Shown in pieces: positions 54,315 to 62,136 of a stretch of 64,000 bases of DNA. Position 1 is the first letter of the stretch; every line of letters starts with the position of its first letter. The notes beneath the pieces were generated by a model that worked only from the letters and a program-made list of their open reading frames with translations, searched no databases and was not told where the DNA came from. Both the position numbers and the translations under genes were made by a program. This stretch comes from Curtobacterium luteum (lineage in GTDB: Bacteria > Actinomycetota > Actinomycetes > Actinomycetales > Microbacteriaceae), in assembly GCF_014646995.1 (NCBI RefSeq), contig NZ_BMOI01000001.1, positions 62,001 to 126,000 of the forward strand. The letters are read 5' to 3'.

Positions 54315-55073
54315 GTGGTGCAGGAGATCGCGATCCGTGTCCGTCTGCGTGAGCAGGAGCGCCTCGGGCTGGGGGAGTACGAGCGGCTCGTCGGGTCCGT
54401 GGCCACCGTGGCGGCGCTGGTCGCCTGGCTCCCCGCGCCCGACTCCCGGCTCGTCCTGCGCGGCCGGGCGGCGGAGCCCGTCCGGCTCGAGACGGTGTCC
54501 TACGGCGCCGTCTTCGAGATGCTCGTGGTGCTCGACCAGCGTTCAGCGGCCGTCGAGCGCGCCGCGTCCGCGGTCGCCGCCCTCATCGAGTCGGTGCGGC
54601 ACGAGCACGTCGAGGACGACGTCGCCGGGGTCGCCGGTGAACTCGACCGCCTGGACCGGTCGGCGCCGCGGGGCCGTTCCGTCGCCGAGCGTTCGCTGCG
54701 GTCCCTGCTCGAGGGCGCCCGTGCGGACGTCCTCGCCCGCCGGACGTCGACTCGCGTCCGTGCGGCGCAGGCCCTGCTCCGGCTCGCGGAGGACGGCGCG
54801 GAGCTCGTCGTCGAGCGGGTGGAGGACGCACTCGCTCCCGAGCTCGAGGCCGAGGTCGTCGACGTCACTGCGGACACGGGGGCTGCGGTGGTGGTGGGGA
54901 CGGCGTCGAAGAAGGCTGACAAGAAGGACGCGTCCAAGAAGGCTGACAAGAAGAAGGCTGCCAAGAAGGCCGAGAAGAAGAAAGCTGGTAAGAAGGCCGA
55001 GAAGAAGAAAGCTGGCAAGAAGGCCGAGAAGAAGAAGGGCGGCAAGAAGAAGGCCAGGTCGAAGGACAAGTAG
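54315..55073 (+). CDS. Unknown protein with histone-like lysine-rich tail
   Basis: A 252-residue protein from GTG 54315, with AAAGG 7 nt upstream; a longer frame would overlap ssrA. Residues 1-~195 are mostly helical and Arg/Glu/Ala-rich (RLREQERLGLGEYERLVGSV, RTSTRVRAAQALLRLAEDG) with no family I recognise. The last ~55 residues are nearly all Lys/Ala repeats (KKADKKDASKKADKKKAAKK, AEKKKAGKK twice or more), like the tails of bacterial histone H1-like and mycobacterial HU proteins. It probably binds nucleic acid through the tail. Repeat DNA in the tail suggests length variation between strains. Confidence 0.72.
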   Translation: MVQEIAIRVRLREQERLGLGEYERLVGSVATVAALVAWLPAPDSRLVLRGRAAEPVRLETVSYGAVFEMLVVLDQRSAAVERAASAVAALIESVRHEHVEDDVAGVAGELDRLDRSAPRGRSVAERSLRSLLEGARADVLARRTSTRVRAAQALLRLAEDGAELVVERVEDALAPELEAEVVDVTADTGAAVVVGTASKKADKKDASKKADKKKAAKKAEKKKAGKKAEKKKAGKKAEKKKGGKKKARSKDK

Positions 55074-55077
55074 CCTG

Positions 55078-55101
55078 AGTGCTTTTACAGCACTTGTGTT
55101 T
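55078..55101 (+). terminator. Terminator of the lysine-tail gene
   Basis: AGTGCT (55078-55083) and AGCACT (55089-55094) form a 6-bp stem with loop TTTAC, followed by TGTGTTT. The AT-rich TTAAATAAT just after it (55110-55118) probably belongs to the permease promoter. Confidence 0.6.
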
Positions 55102-55198
55102 CCACCTCGTTAAATAATCCGGCGAGCATCCTGTCCAGTGCCATTGTCGAAGCACGCGGCCCCCGAACACGGGTCGGCGTCACTCGACAGGAGCAACA

Positions 55199-56869
55199 GT
55201 GGCAACAACGACGACGACACAGGCGCTGCCGGACTCCGGCCTGAAGCGGAACGTCGGCTTCATCGGGCTCATCTGGGCCTCGACCGGATCGATCATCGGG
55301 TCCGGTTGGCTCTTCGGCTCGCAGGAGGCCCTCAAGACGGCGGGTCCCGCCGCGATCATCTCGTGGCTCATCGGCGGCGTGGCCGTCCTCGTCCTCGCGC
55401 TCGTGCACGCCGAACTCGGCGGCATGTTCCCGATCGCGGGCGGTACCGCGCGCTTCCCCCACATCGCGTTCGGTGGCGTCGCGGGTGCCTCGTTCGGCTG
55501 GTTCTCGTGGCTGCAGTCGGTCACGGTGGCGCCGATCGAGGTCGAGGCGATGATCAAGTACGCGCAGCACTGGCAGTTCGCGCACCCGTGGCTGCACACG
55601 GTCGTCGTCGACGGTGAGACGCAGCAGCTGCTGACCGGCTCCGGCATCATGGTCGCGATCCTCCTCATGGCGGTCGTCACGGTCGTCAACCTGCTGAGTG
55701 TCCGCATCCTCGCGAACACGAACTCCGCCGCCACCTGGTGGAAGGTCGCCATCCCCCTGCTGGTCATCATCGTCCTGGCCTTCAGCGGGTTCCACGGGAG
55801 CAACTTCACGGCGGCGGACGGCTTCCTGCCCGGCGGCGCGAAGGGCATCCTCGCGGCGGTCTCCACGTCGGGCATCATCTTCGCGTTCCTCGGGTTCGAG
55901 CAGGCGGACCAGCTCGCCGGCGAAGCGAAGAACCCGAAGCGCGACATCCCGCGCGCGGTCATCGGCTCGGTCGTCATCGGCCTCGTGATCTACCTGCTGC
56001 TGCAGGTCGTGTTCCTCGGCGCGCTGCAGTCCGGTGCGATCCAGGGCTCGTGGGCCACCGCGGACTTCACGAAGTACACCGGCCCGTTCGCCGACATCGC
56101 GATGGCCGCCGGCATCACCTGGCTCGCCGTGATCATCTTCATCGACGCGATCATCTCGCCCGGAGGCACCGGCCTCATCTACGTCACCGCGACGACCCGC
56201 ATCTCCTACGGTCTGAGCCGCAACGGGTACTTCCCGAAGGCGTTCGAGTGGACGACGAAGGCCGGCGTGCCGTGGGTCGGCCTCGTCACCGCCTTCGTGG
56301 TCGGCTGTGCCTGCTTCGCACCGTTCCCGTCGTGGCAGGGGCTCGTCAGCCTCATCACGAGCGCCTCGGTGCTCATGTACGCCGGGGCCCCGCTCGCCCT
56401 CGGCGCGTTCCGGAAGCGCATCCCCGAGATCGAGCGTCCGTACCGGATGCCGGCCGCCGCCGTGTTCTCGCCGATCGCGTTCATCGTGGCGAACCTCATC
56501 ATCCTCTGGACCGGGTGGGACACCGACTGGAAGCTCGGCGTCGCGATCCTCATCGGCGCCGTCGTCATCGTCCTGAACAACGTGTTCCGCGGCGCCTCGA
56601 GCGTCCGGCCGCGGTGGGACTGGAAGGCGGCGCAGTGGCTGCTGCCCTACCTGGTCGGCATGGGACTCATCGTGTTCCTGAGCGACTTCGGTCCGCTCAC
56701 GAACCCGGTGTTCCCGCTGTGGGTCGACATCGTCGTCGTGGCGGCCTTCTCGCTGGTGATCTACTACTGGGCGATCAACTCGGCGAGCACGCGTGAGGAG
56801 ATCCTCCGCACCGCCGAGGACGTCCGCGAGGTCGAGGAGTCCAACGTGGTGGAGCCGGTCCACCACTGA
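55199..56869 (+). CDS. APC-superfamily amino-acid permease
   Basis: A 556-residue, 12- or more-helix transporter. The N-terminal LIWASTGSIIGSGWLFGSQEA is the APC substrate-binding helix 1 (GSIIGSGW), and FGGVAGASFGWFSWLQS, FAFLGFEQADQLAGEAKNPKRDIPRA and YRMPAAAVFSPIAF are APC family motifs. The long periplasmic loop WQFAHPWLHTVVVDG is unusual but seen in some members. GTG 55199 has AGGAG 5 nt upstream. The substrate cannot be read. It stands alone and ends against hairpin A10. Confidence 0.88.
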   Translation: MATTTTTQALPDSGLKRNVGFIGLIWASTGSIIGSGWLFGSQEALKTAGPAAIISWLIGGVAVLVLALVHAELGGMFPIAGGTARFPHIAFGGVAGASFGWFSWLQSVTVAPIEVEAMIKYAQHWQFAHPWLHTVVVDGETQQLLTGSGIMVAILLMAVVTVVNLLSVRILANTNSAATWWKVAIPLLVIIVLAFSGFHGSNFTAADGFLPGGAKGILAAVSTSGIIFAFLGFEQADQLAGEAKNPKRDIPRAVIGSVVIGLVIYLLLQVVFLGALQSGAIQGSWATADFTKYTGPFADIAMAAGITWLAVIIFIDAIISPGGTGLIYVTATTRISYGLSRNGYFPKAFEWTTKAGVPWVGLVTAFVVGCACFAPFPSWQGLVSLITSASVLMYAGAPLALGAFRKRIPEIERPYRMPAAAVFSPIAFIVANLIILWTGWDTDWKLGVAILIGAVVIVLNNVFRGASSVRPRWDWKAAQWLLPYLVGMGLIVFLSDFGPLTNPVFPLWVDIVVVAAFSLVIYYWAINSASTREEILRTAEDVREVEESNVVEPVHH

Positions 56870-56890
56870 GCGCAGCGTCACGCGACGCTG

Positions 56891-56948
56891 CACGAGACGG
56901 ACGGGAGGCCCGTGGCGACACCGCCACGGGCCTCCCGTCCGTCTCGTG
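56891..56948. repeat. Family A hairpin, copy A10 (longest copy)
   Basis: A perfect 27-bp stem, 56891-56917 with 56922-56948, loop ACAC, core GGGAGGCCCGTGGCG. It separates the convergent permease and LLM genes by running right up to the LLM stop (56951). Its stem exceeds A1 because the flanks CACGAGACG/CGTCTCGTG also pair. Confidence 0.92.
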
Positions 56949-56950
56949 GG

Positions 56951-58306
56951 TCAGAAGTCGAACAGGTTGCCGCGGATGCCACCGTCGCCGTACTCGCGCC
57001 GCAGCAGCCCGCGCCGCCGGAGCACCGGGACGAGGTCACCGAGCATCCGGTACACCTGCGCCGGGTGCAGGTCGCCCGAGAAGATGATGCCGTCGTTGTC
57101 CGCGTCCGCGCCGAGCTCCTCGACGAAGTCGGCCAACTCGTCCGCGGTGCCGACGAAGCCGTCCCTCGTGGTGATCCTGCCAAGCCGGGCCTTCCGGGTG
57201 AGGAGTTCGCGCAGCGGTGCGTCGGGGGTGTCCCCGACGAGCCCCCGGATCGTGCCGGCGGACACGTGGTCGCCGAAGGTCCCGGCGGGGATCGGTGCGT
57301 CGAGGTCGAGCGAGAGCAGGTCGGTCTCGGAGTCGCTCGACCACGCGATCGCGGCGGCACGCAGGGCCTCGTCGGTCGGGTCGGCCGAGGCGCGGACGAT
57401 GCGGTCGGCCTCCTCCGGGGAGGACACGAGCACCGGCTTGAGGACGAAGAGCACCCGGATGTCGGCGGCTGATCGGCCGGCGTCGGACGCGGCGGTGAGC
57501 ACCCGCGCTCGGTAGTCCCGGACCGCGCCGGCCGAGAGCGGCGCGAGCGCGAGCTGCACGTCCGAGTGCGTGCCGGCGAACCCCAGCCCGCGACCGGACC
57601 CACCGGGGGAGACGATCACCGGGTCGGTGTCGGTGGGGAGCGCGTTGAGCGGCCCGTCAGCGGTGAAGTACGCGCCCTCGTGGTGGAACGCATCGAGCGC
57701 GCCACCGTCCGCGAAGTGCCAGCCGGCACCGTCGCCCGGGGCGCGGCCGTCGCCGTGGACACCGCCCGTCCCGGCGGCGCCGGCCACGTACCCGTCCGAC
57801 CCCCACGAGTGCCAGAGCCGGCGTACGAGCTGCAGCCACTCCTCGGCACGGTCGTACGCGGCGTCGTGCGGCAACGGCGCAAGCCCGGCGTGCCGCGCGC
57901 TCCCGGTGTCCGTGACGACGTTGAGGCCGAACCGGTCGCCGGACAGGTGCGCGAGCGTCGCGGCCTGACGTGCGGCGAGGTACGGCGGCGTGAACCCGGC
58001 GTTGATGGTCGGGGCGATCCCGATGTGCGACGTGGCGGCGAACAGGTACGGCGCGAGCAGCAGCGGGTCGTGCTTCGGACCGCCGTAGGCCTGCCGGATG
58101 CGGAGGTCGAGCGTCGACGGGTTGCCGAGCGAGATCGCGTCCTCGGCGATGACGAGGTCCATCCCGGCCTGCTCCAACGCCCGCACCGACTGCTGGTAGA
58201 GGTCCGGCTTCGTCCAGTCGTGGCCCCAGTGCCAGTCGTCCCGACCCCAGGCCTGCGGACCGAACCCACGCGAGAAGAAGTACCCGAAGTGCTGCAGCTC
58301 CGCCAC
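56951..58306 (-). CDS. LLM-class FMN-dependent monooxygenase (NtaA/SnaA/DszA family)
   Basis: A 451-residue flavin-dependent oxygenase of the nitrilotriacetate/dibenzothiophene-sulfone branch: FFSRGFGPQAWGRDDWHWG at the N-terminus, LEQAGMDLVIAEDA, SHIGIAPTINAGFTPPYLAARQAATLAHLSGDRFGLNVVTD and the late VSPGGSGRGLGFAGTHSD. They use FMNH2 from a reductase to oxidise small sulfur, amine or heterocyclic compounds. GTG 58306 lies 3 nt after the MetY-like stop, so they are one operon. That pairing suggests release of sulfur from an organosulfur compound and its capture as homocysteine (inference). Confidence 0.87.
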   Translation of the reverse strand: MAELQHFGYFFSRGFGPQAWGRDDWHWGHDWTKPDLYQQSVRALEQAGMDLVIAEDAISLGNPSTLDLRIRQAYGGPKHDPLLLAPYLFAATSHIGIAPTINAGFTPPYLAARQAATLAHLSGDRFGLNVVTDTGSARHAGLAPLPHDAAYDRAEEWLQLVRRLWHSWGSDGYVAGAAGTGGVHGDGRAPGDGAGWHFADGGALDAFHHEGAYFTADGPLNALPTDTDPVIVSPGGSGRGLGFAGTHSDVQLALAPLSAGAVRDYRARVLTAASDAGRSAADIRVLFVLKPVLVSSPEEADRIVRASADPTDEALRAAAIAWSSDSETDLLSLDLDAPIPAGTFGDHVSAGTIRGLVGDTPDAPLRELLTRKARLGRITTRDGFVGTADELADFVEELGADADNDGIIFSGDLHPAQVYRMLGDLVPVLRRRGLLRREYGDGGIRGNLFDF

Positions 58307-58308
58307 CG

Positions 58309-59733
58309 TCAGAGCTCCTCGGCGATGACGTGGCCCTGCGGGACGGTGTGGGCGAGCGCGGCGAGGTCCGAGACGGACCCGACCCGTGCCTCCAGGCCGG
58401 TGCTCGCCGCCGTGTCGACGCGACCCGCGCGCACCGCGGCGAGACCGCGCTCGAGGTCGCGGACCAGGTCCGCGACGTCCTCGATGCCGACCGACAGGCG
58501 GATCAAGCCGTCGTCGATGCCCTGCTCGGCGCGCTCCTCGGGCGTGCGGCCCGCGTGGGTGGTCGTCGCGGGGTGCAGGATGAGCGACCGCACGTCGCCG
58601 AGGTGGGTCATCCGGCTGAACAGCTCCACCGCGTCGATGAAGGTCCGTGCGGCGGCTTCGCCGCCGGCGAGGGTGAAGGCGAAGACGGAACCGGCCCCAC
58701 GCGGCAGGTAGCGCTGGGCGAGGTCGTGGAACGGACTGGAGGCGAGACCCGCGTGGTCGACGCTCGTCACCTCCGGCTGCTGGTCCAGGTACTCCGCGAT
58801 CGCCAGCGCGTTCGCGCTGTGGCGTTCGACGCGCAGGCTCAGCGTCTCGATGCCCTGGCGGAGCAGGAACGCGTTGAACGGCGACGGCGTCGGGCCGATG
58901 CGCGAGGCGATCACGTCGCGTGCGTACACGACGAACGCGCGGCTGCCGAACCGCTCGACGTAGCTCTGCCCGCCGAGCGAACGCTCCGGGCTCGTCAGGT
59001 GCGTCCACCGCTCGGGCGCCGCAGACCAGTCGAACGTGCCGCCGTCGACGACGACCCCGCCGAGGCCGGCGCCGTGCCCGGACAGGAACTTCGACGCCGA
59101 GTGCACGACGATGTCCGCACCGTGCTCGACCGGACGGACGAGGTACGGGGTCGCCAGGGTGTTGTCGACCACGAGCGGAACGCCCGCCCGGTGTGCGACG
59201 TCGGCCACGCCCGTGATGTCCAGGACGTCGTTCTTCGGGTTCGGGATCGTCTCGGCGAAGAACGCCTTCGTGTTCGGGCGGACCGCCGCCGCCCAGGCGT
59301 CGAGGTCGCGGGCGTCGCCGACGAAGTCCACCTCGATGCCCAGCCGACCGAGGTTCTGCACCAGCAGGCCGCGCGTGCCCTCGTAGATGCTCCGGGCGCT
59401 GACGACGTGGTCGCCGGCCTGCAGCAACCCGAGGAGGGCGACGGTCACGGCCGCCTGCCCACTGCCGACCAGGATCGCCTCGGCGCTCCGCTCGAGGAGG
59501 GCCACGCGCCGTTCGACGTCGGCGTTCGTCGGGTTGCCGAGCCGGGTGTACGTGTAACCGTCGTCCGACCCGGCGAAGCGCTCACGGGCCTGGTCGAAGT
59601 CGTCGAAGACGAACCCCGAGGACATGTGGATCGCCGGGACCCGTGCTCCGTGCGCCGCGTCCGGCACGAAACCGCCGTGCACCTGCTCGGTCGCGAAGCC
59701 GTGCGCCGCGTCGGCGCGCTCCTCGTCGGTCAT
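58309..59733 (-). CDS. O-acetylhomoserine sulfhydrylase-like PLP enzyme (MetY/Cys-Met family)
   Basis: A 474-residue Cys/Met-metabolism PLP enzyme: GYTYTRLGNPTNADVERRVALLE, VVDNTLATPYLVRPVEHGAD, PLP lysine in VVHSASKFLSGHGAGLGG and the late SVGIEDVADLVRDLERGL. Length and the ~50-residue insertion around the active site suit O-acetylhomoserine sulfhydrylase (MetY) rather than CGS/CBL (~390). ATG 59733 has GGAGG 6 nt upstream. Near the 3' end (about 58386-58400) its DNA carries CGTGCCTCCAGGCCGG, the half family A motif also found in lipB. First gene of the MetY-LLM pair. Confidence 0.88.
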   Translation of the reverse strand: MTDEERADAAHGFATEQVHGGFVPDAAHGARVPAIHMSSGFVFDDFDQARERFAGSDDGYTYTRLGNPTNADVERRVALLERSAEAILVGSGQAAVTVALLGLLQAGDHVVSARSIYEGTRGLLVQNLGRLGIEVDFVGDARDLDAWAAAVRPNTKAFFAETIPNPKNDVLDITGVADVAHRAGVPLVVDNTLATPYLVRPVEHGADIVVHSASKFLSGHGAGLGGVVVDGGTFDWSAAPERWTHLTSPERSLGGQSYVERFGSRAFVVYARDVIASRIGPTPSPFNAFLLRQGIETLSLRVERHSANALAIAEYLDQQPEVTSVDHAGLASSPFHDLAQRYLPRGAGSVFAFTLAGGEAAARTFIDAVELFSRMTHLGDVRSLILHPATTTHAGRTPEERAEQGIDDGLIRLSVGIEDVADLVRDLERGLAAVRAGRVDTAASTGLEARVGSVSDLAALAHTVPQGHVIAEEL

Positions 59734-59850
59734 CGGGTCCTCCACGGTCGTCGGGTGTCGGTACCCTTGCACGCCGCGCCGCGCGGACAGTCGAATGCTG
59801 CACCCGGTTACGTGTGGCCGGTCCAATCCGGTGCCGGGTGCGGGACGGTG

Positions 59851-59942
59851 GCCTGCTCGGAGTCCGCCCGTCGGCCTGCTCGGAGTCCGCCCGTCGGCCT
59901 GCTCGGAGTTCGCCCGTCGGCCTGCTCGGCGTCCGCCTGTCG
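59851..59942. repeat. 23-bp minisatellite, four copies
   Basis: Four tandem 23-bp units beginning GCCTGCTCGGAGTCCGCCCG at 59851, 59874, 59897 and 59920, the last two with single changes. 23 is not a multiple of three, so it is not coding. It sits between the divergent MetY-like and amidohydrolase genes. Confidence 0.85.
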
Positions 59943-59959
59943 TCTGCCAGGCTGGTCGC

Positions 59960-61201
59960 ATGCTCCGCGACGACGTCGACCTGGTCCTCCGCTCCGTCCG
60001 CCCGTGGGGAGGTGACCCGGCCGACGTGCACATCGCAGGGGACCGGATCGTCGCGGTGGAGCCGAGCGGGGTCGGCGGGGGCGTGCGGTCCGTCGGGTCG
60101 ATCGCGGCTGCGGGGGTGACGGTTGTCGACGGCTCCGGGCTGCTCGCGCTGCCCGGCCTCGTCAACGCCCACGCGCACGTCGACAAGAGCTGGTGGGGCC
60201 GGCCGTGGGAGTCGTACGGCGGCGAGGGCGGCACCCAGGGCCGCATCGCACACGAGCGTGCCCGTCGCGACGCACTCGGCATCCCCGGCGTCGACGTCGC
60301 CACCCGGGTGCTCCGCGAGGGGCTCCGGACCGGCACCACGCGCGTCCGGACCCACGTCGACGTCGACCTCGGCGTCGGCCTCCGCGGGGTCCACGCGGTG
60401 CAGGCGGCGGCCGAGGCACTCGACGGCGCCGTGGAGGTGTCGATCGTGGCCTTCCCGCAGGACGGGGTCCTCCGCCGACCCGGCGTGCTCGACCTCCTCC
60501 GGCAGGCGGCGCTCGCCGGGGTCGCGCACGTCGGCGGCCTCGACCCGTCGCTCATCGACCGTGATCCGGTCGGCCAGCTCGACGGCCTGTTCGCGATCGC
60601 GGCGGACACCGGCTGCGGGATCGACCTGCACCTGCACGAACCGGCGGACCTCGGCGCGTTCGCGATCGACCTCGTGCTCGACCGGGTGGAGCGGGACGGG
60701 ATCGCTCCCGGGAAGGTGAACATCGCGCACGGCTTCGCCGTCGTGGACGTCGACCCGGTCCGGCGCCGCGACCTGCTCGAACGGATGGCGGGCCTCGGCG
60801 TCACGATGACGACCGTCGCACCGCTGCGGATGCGCCAGCTCCCGTTGCACGAGTTCGACGAGGCAGGGGTCCGGTTCGGGTTCGGGACGGACGGGATCCG
60901 CGACCTGTGGAGCCCCTACGGCGACGGCGACCTGCTCGGGATCGCGTGGCAGTACGCGCGGGCCGGGGGAATGGTGCGGGACGAGGACCTCCGTCGGGTG
61001 GTCGAGATCGCGTCGCGGGACGGCGCCGCGTTCGTCACGGACGAGGTGCACGACCTGGTGCCGGGGGCTCGGGCGGACGTGGTGCTCGTCGATGCGGAGA
61101 ACCCGATGGACGCACTCGTTCGGCGGGTCCCGCGGGCGCTCGTGGTCGCCGGTGGGCAGGTCATCGATCCGGTGGCGTTGGAGCAGCACCCCTGGGAGTG
61201 A
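59960..61201 (+). CDS. Amidohydrolase (cytosine deaminase-like)
   Basis: A 413-residue metal-dependent hydrolase: NAHAHVDKSWWG supplies the first HxH pair, DLHLHEPAD the third histidine region, NIAHGFAV another histidine and FGTDGIRDLWSPYGDGD the catalytic aspartate. This set matches the cytosine deaminase/atrazine chlorohydrolase branch. The substrate is not known; cytosine, creatinine-like or other N-heterocycles are candidates. ATG 59960 follows CAGGCT by 6 nt with no Shine-Dalgarno, so it is probably leaderless. A minisatellite precedes its promoter. Confidence 0.85.
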   Translation: MLRDDVDLVLRSVRPWGGDPADVHIAGDRIVAVEPSGVGGGVRSVGSIAAAGVTVVDGSGLLALPGLVNAHAHVDKSWWGRPWESYGGEGGTQGRIAHERARRDALGIPGVDVATRVLREGLRTGTTRVRTHVDVDLGVGLRGVHAVQAAAEALDGAVEVSIVAFPQDGVLRRPGVLDLLRQAALAGVAHVGGLDPSLIDRDPVGQLDGLFAIAADTGCGIDLHLHEPADLGAFAIDLVLDRVERDGIAPGKVNIAHGFAVVDVDPVRRRDLLERMAGLGVTMTTVAPLRMRQLPLHEFDEAGVRFGFGTDGIRDLWSPYGDGDLLGIAWQYARAGGMVRDEDLRRVVEIASRDGAAFVTDEVHDLVPGARADVVLVDAENPMDALVRRVPRALVVAGGQVIDPVALEQHPWE

Positions 61202-61216
61202 GCCTGCGTGCGTGGG

Positions 61217-61849
61217 TCAGTCGTCGCGGGAGGCAGCGGGTGCTGTGCTGCGGCCGGCTTCGCGCACTGCGGTGCGCGCGGCGTCGCGTGCTGCCTCGCG
61301 CGCGGCGTCGCGTGCTGTCTCGCGTGCCGCGAGCAGCCGGTGTGGGAACGTCGACGGGACCGCGTCCGGGAGCGCCTCGACGGGGAACCACCGGACGTCG
61401 TCGCTCTCGTCGCTGACCGCGGTCGCCGCTGACGGGTCCTCCGGGTCGACCAGCGCGACGAAGCCGACGTCCCAGTGCGCGGCGCAGATCCCGAACCCGC
61501 TGTGCAGGTCGTGCCGGTCGACGTCGACGACGCTGCCGTCGAGCAGCTCGAGACCGGCGATCCCGGACTCCTCACGTGCCTCTCGGCGGGCGGCGGCCGC
61601 AAGGGAGGTGTCCTGCGGCTCGAGGTGGCCGCCGACCTGCACCCAGAACCCGCCCTTCCGGTGCAGGCAGAGCAGGGTCCGCTCGAGGTCGGGGGAGAAC
61701 ACGAAGCACGAGGCGGTGAGGTGCTCCGGGCCGCCCTCGCGCCGGAGTGCTGCGTCACCGTGTTGCTCGACGAACCGGCGTGCCGCGGGGACCCCGGGCA
61801 CGTCGTCGGGCGTCCGGGCGAGGGCGGTCGTCACGTCGTCGAGGCGCAT
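61217..61849 (-). CDS. NUDIX hydrolase with Ala/Arg-rich tail
   Basis: A 210-residue protein from ATG 61849. The Nudix box is GGHLEPQDTSLAAAARREAR followed by EESGI, with Asp for the first Glu and one extra residue, a form common in one actinobacterial subgroup. The metal-binding EE is intact. Family members cleave nucleoside diphosphates linked to another group; the substrate here is unknown. The C-terminal ~35 residues are a repetitive helix (ETARDAAREAARDAARTA) coded by 24-bp tandem repeats (61265-61325), absent from typical Nudix proteins. Convergent with the amidohydrolase. Confidence 0.85.
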   Translation of the reverse strand: MRLDDVTTALARTPDDVPGVPAARRFVEQHGDAALRREGGPEHLTASCFVFSPDLERTLLCLHRKGGFWVQVGGHLEPQDTSLAAAARREAREESGIAGLELLDGSVVDVDRHDLHSGFGICAAHWDVGFVALVDPEDPSAATAVSDESDDVRWFPVEALPDAVPSTFPHRLLAARETARDAAREAARDAARTAVREAGRSTAPAASRDD

Positions 61850-61894
61850 CCGGCCATCGTGGCAGGCCGACGGCGGCCGTAGGGGAAAGGCGGC

Positions 61895-62094
61895 CGGGTT
61901 CCGGGCGGTTCCCGGGTGCGTCGGACGGGGTGGGCGGGTTCCGGGCGGTTCCCGGGTGCTCGGACGGGGCGGGCGGTACGACATCGCCGTCGTCGTGCGA
62001 CAGCGTCGTCGTCGTCGCAGCGCGTGTGCAACTGTTGCGGACGGGCACAGACGACATCGCCGTCGTCGTGCGACAGCGGACGTGTCGTTCGACA
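61895..62094. repeat. Direct repeats and palindrome in the NUDIX/M50 gap
   Basis: The 287-bp gap 61850-62136 holds two repeated units: CGGGTTCCGGGCGGTTCCCG twice with period 40 (61895, 61935), and CGACATCGCCGTCGTCGTGC twice with period 73 (61979, 62052). Just after lies TGTCGTTCGACA (62083-62094), an inverted repeat TGTCG-TT-CGACA. The NUDIX gene reads leftward from here, so these may be operator or slippage sites. I see no gene. Confidence 0.65.
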
Positions 62095-62136
62095 GCCGTC
62101 CCGGCACCGGCACCCCCGCCCCGCCCGCCGGGCGCG

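Noticed and set aside
59734..59850. SAM-type riboswitch upstream of the MetY-like gene
   Set aside because: I looked for SAM-II and SAM-IV core sequences and saw no convincing match; a covariance search would be decisive.
59851..59942. CRISPR-like array
   Set aside because: The units are contiguous with no spacers and no cas genes are present; the same holds for the arrays at 21441 and 27483.
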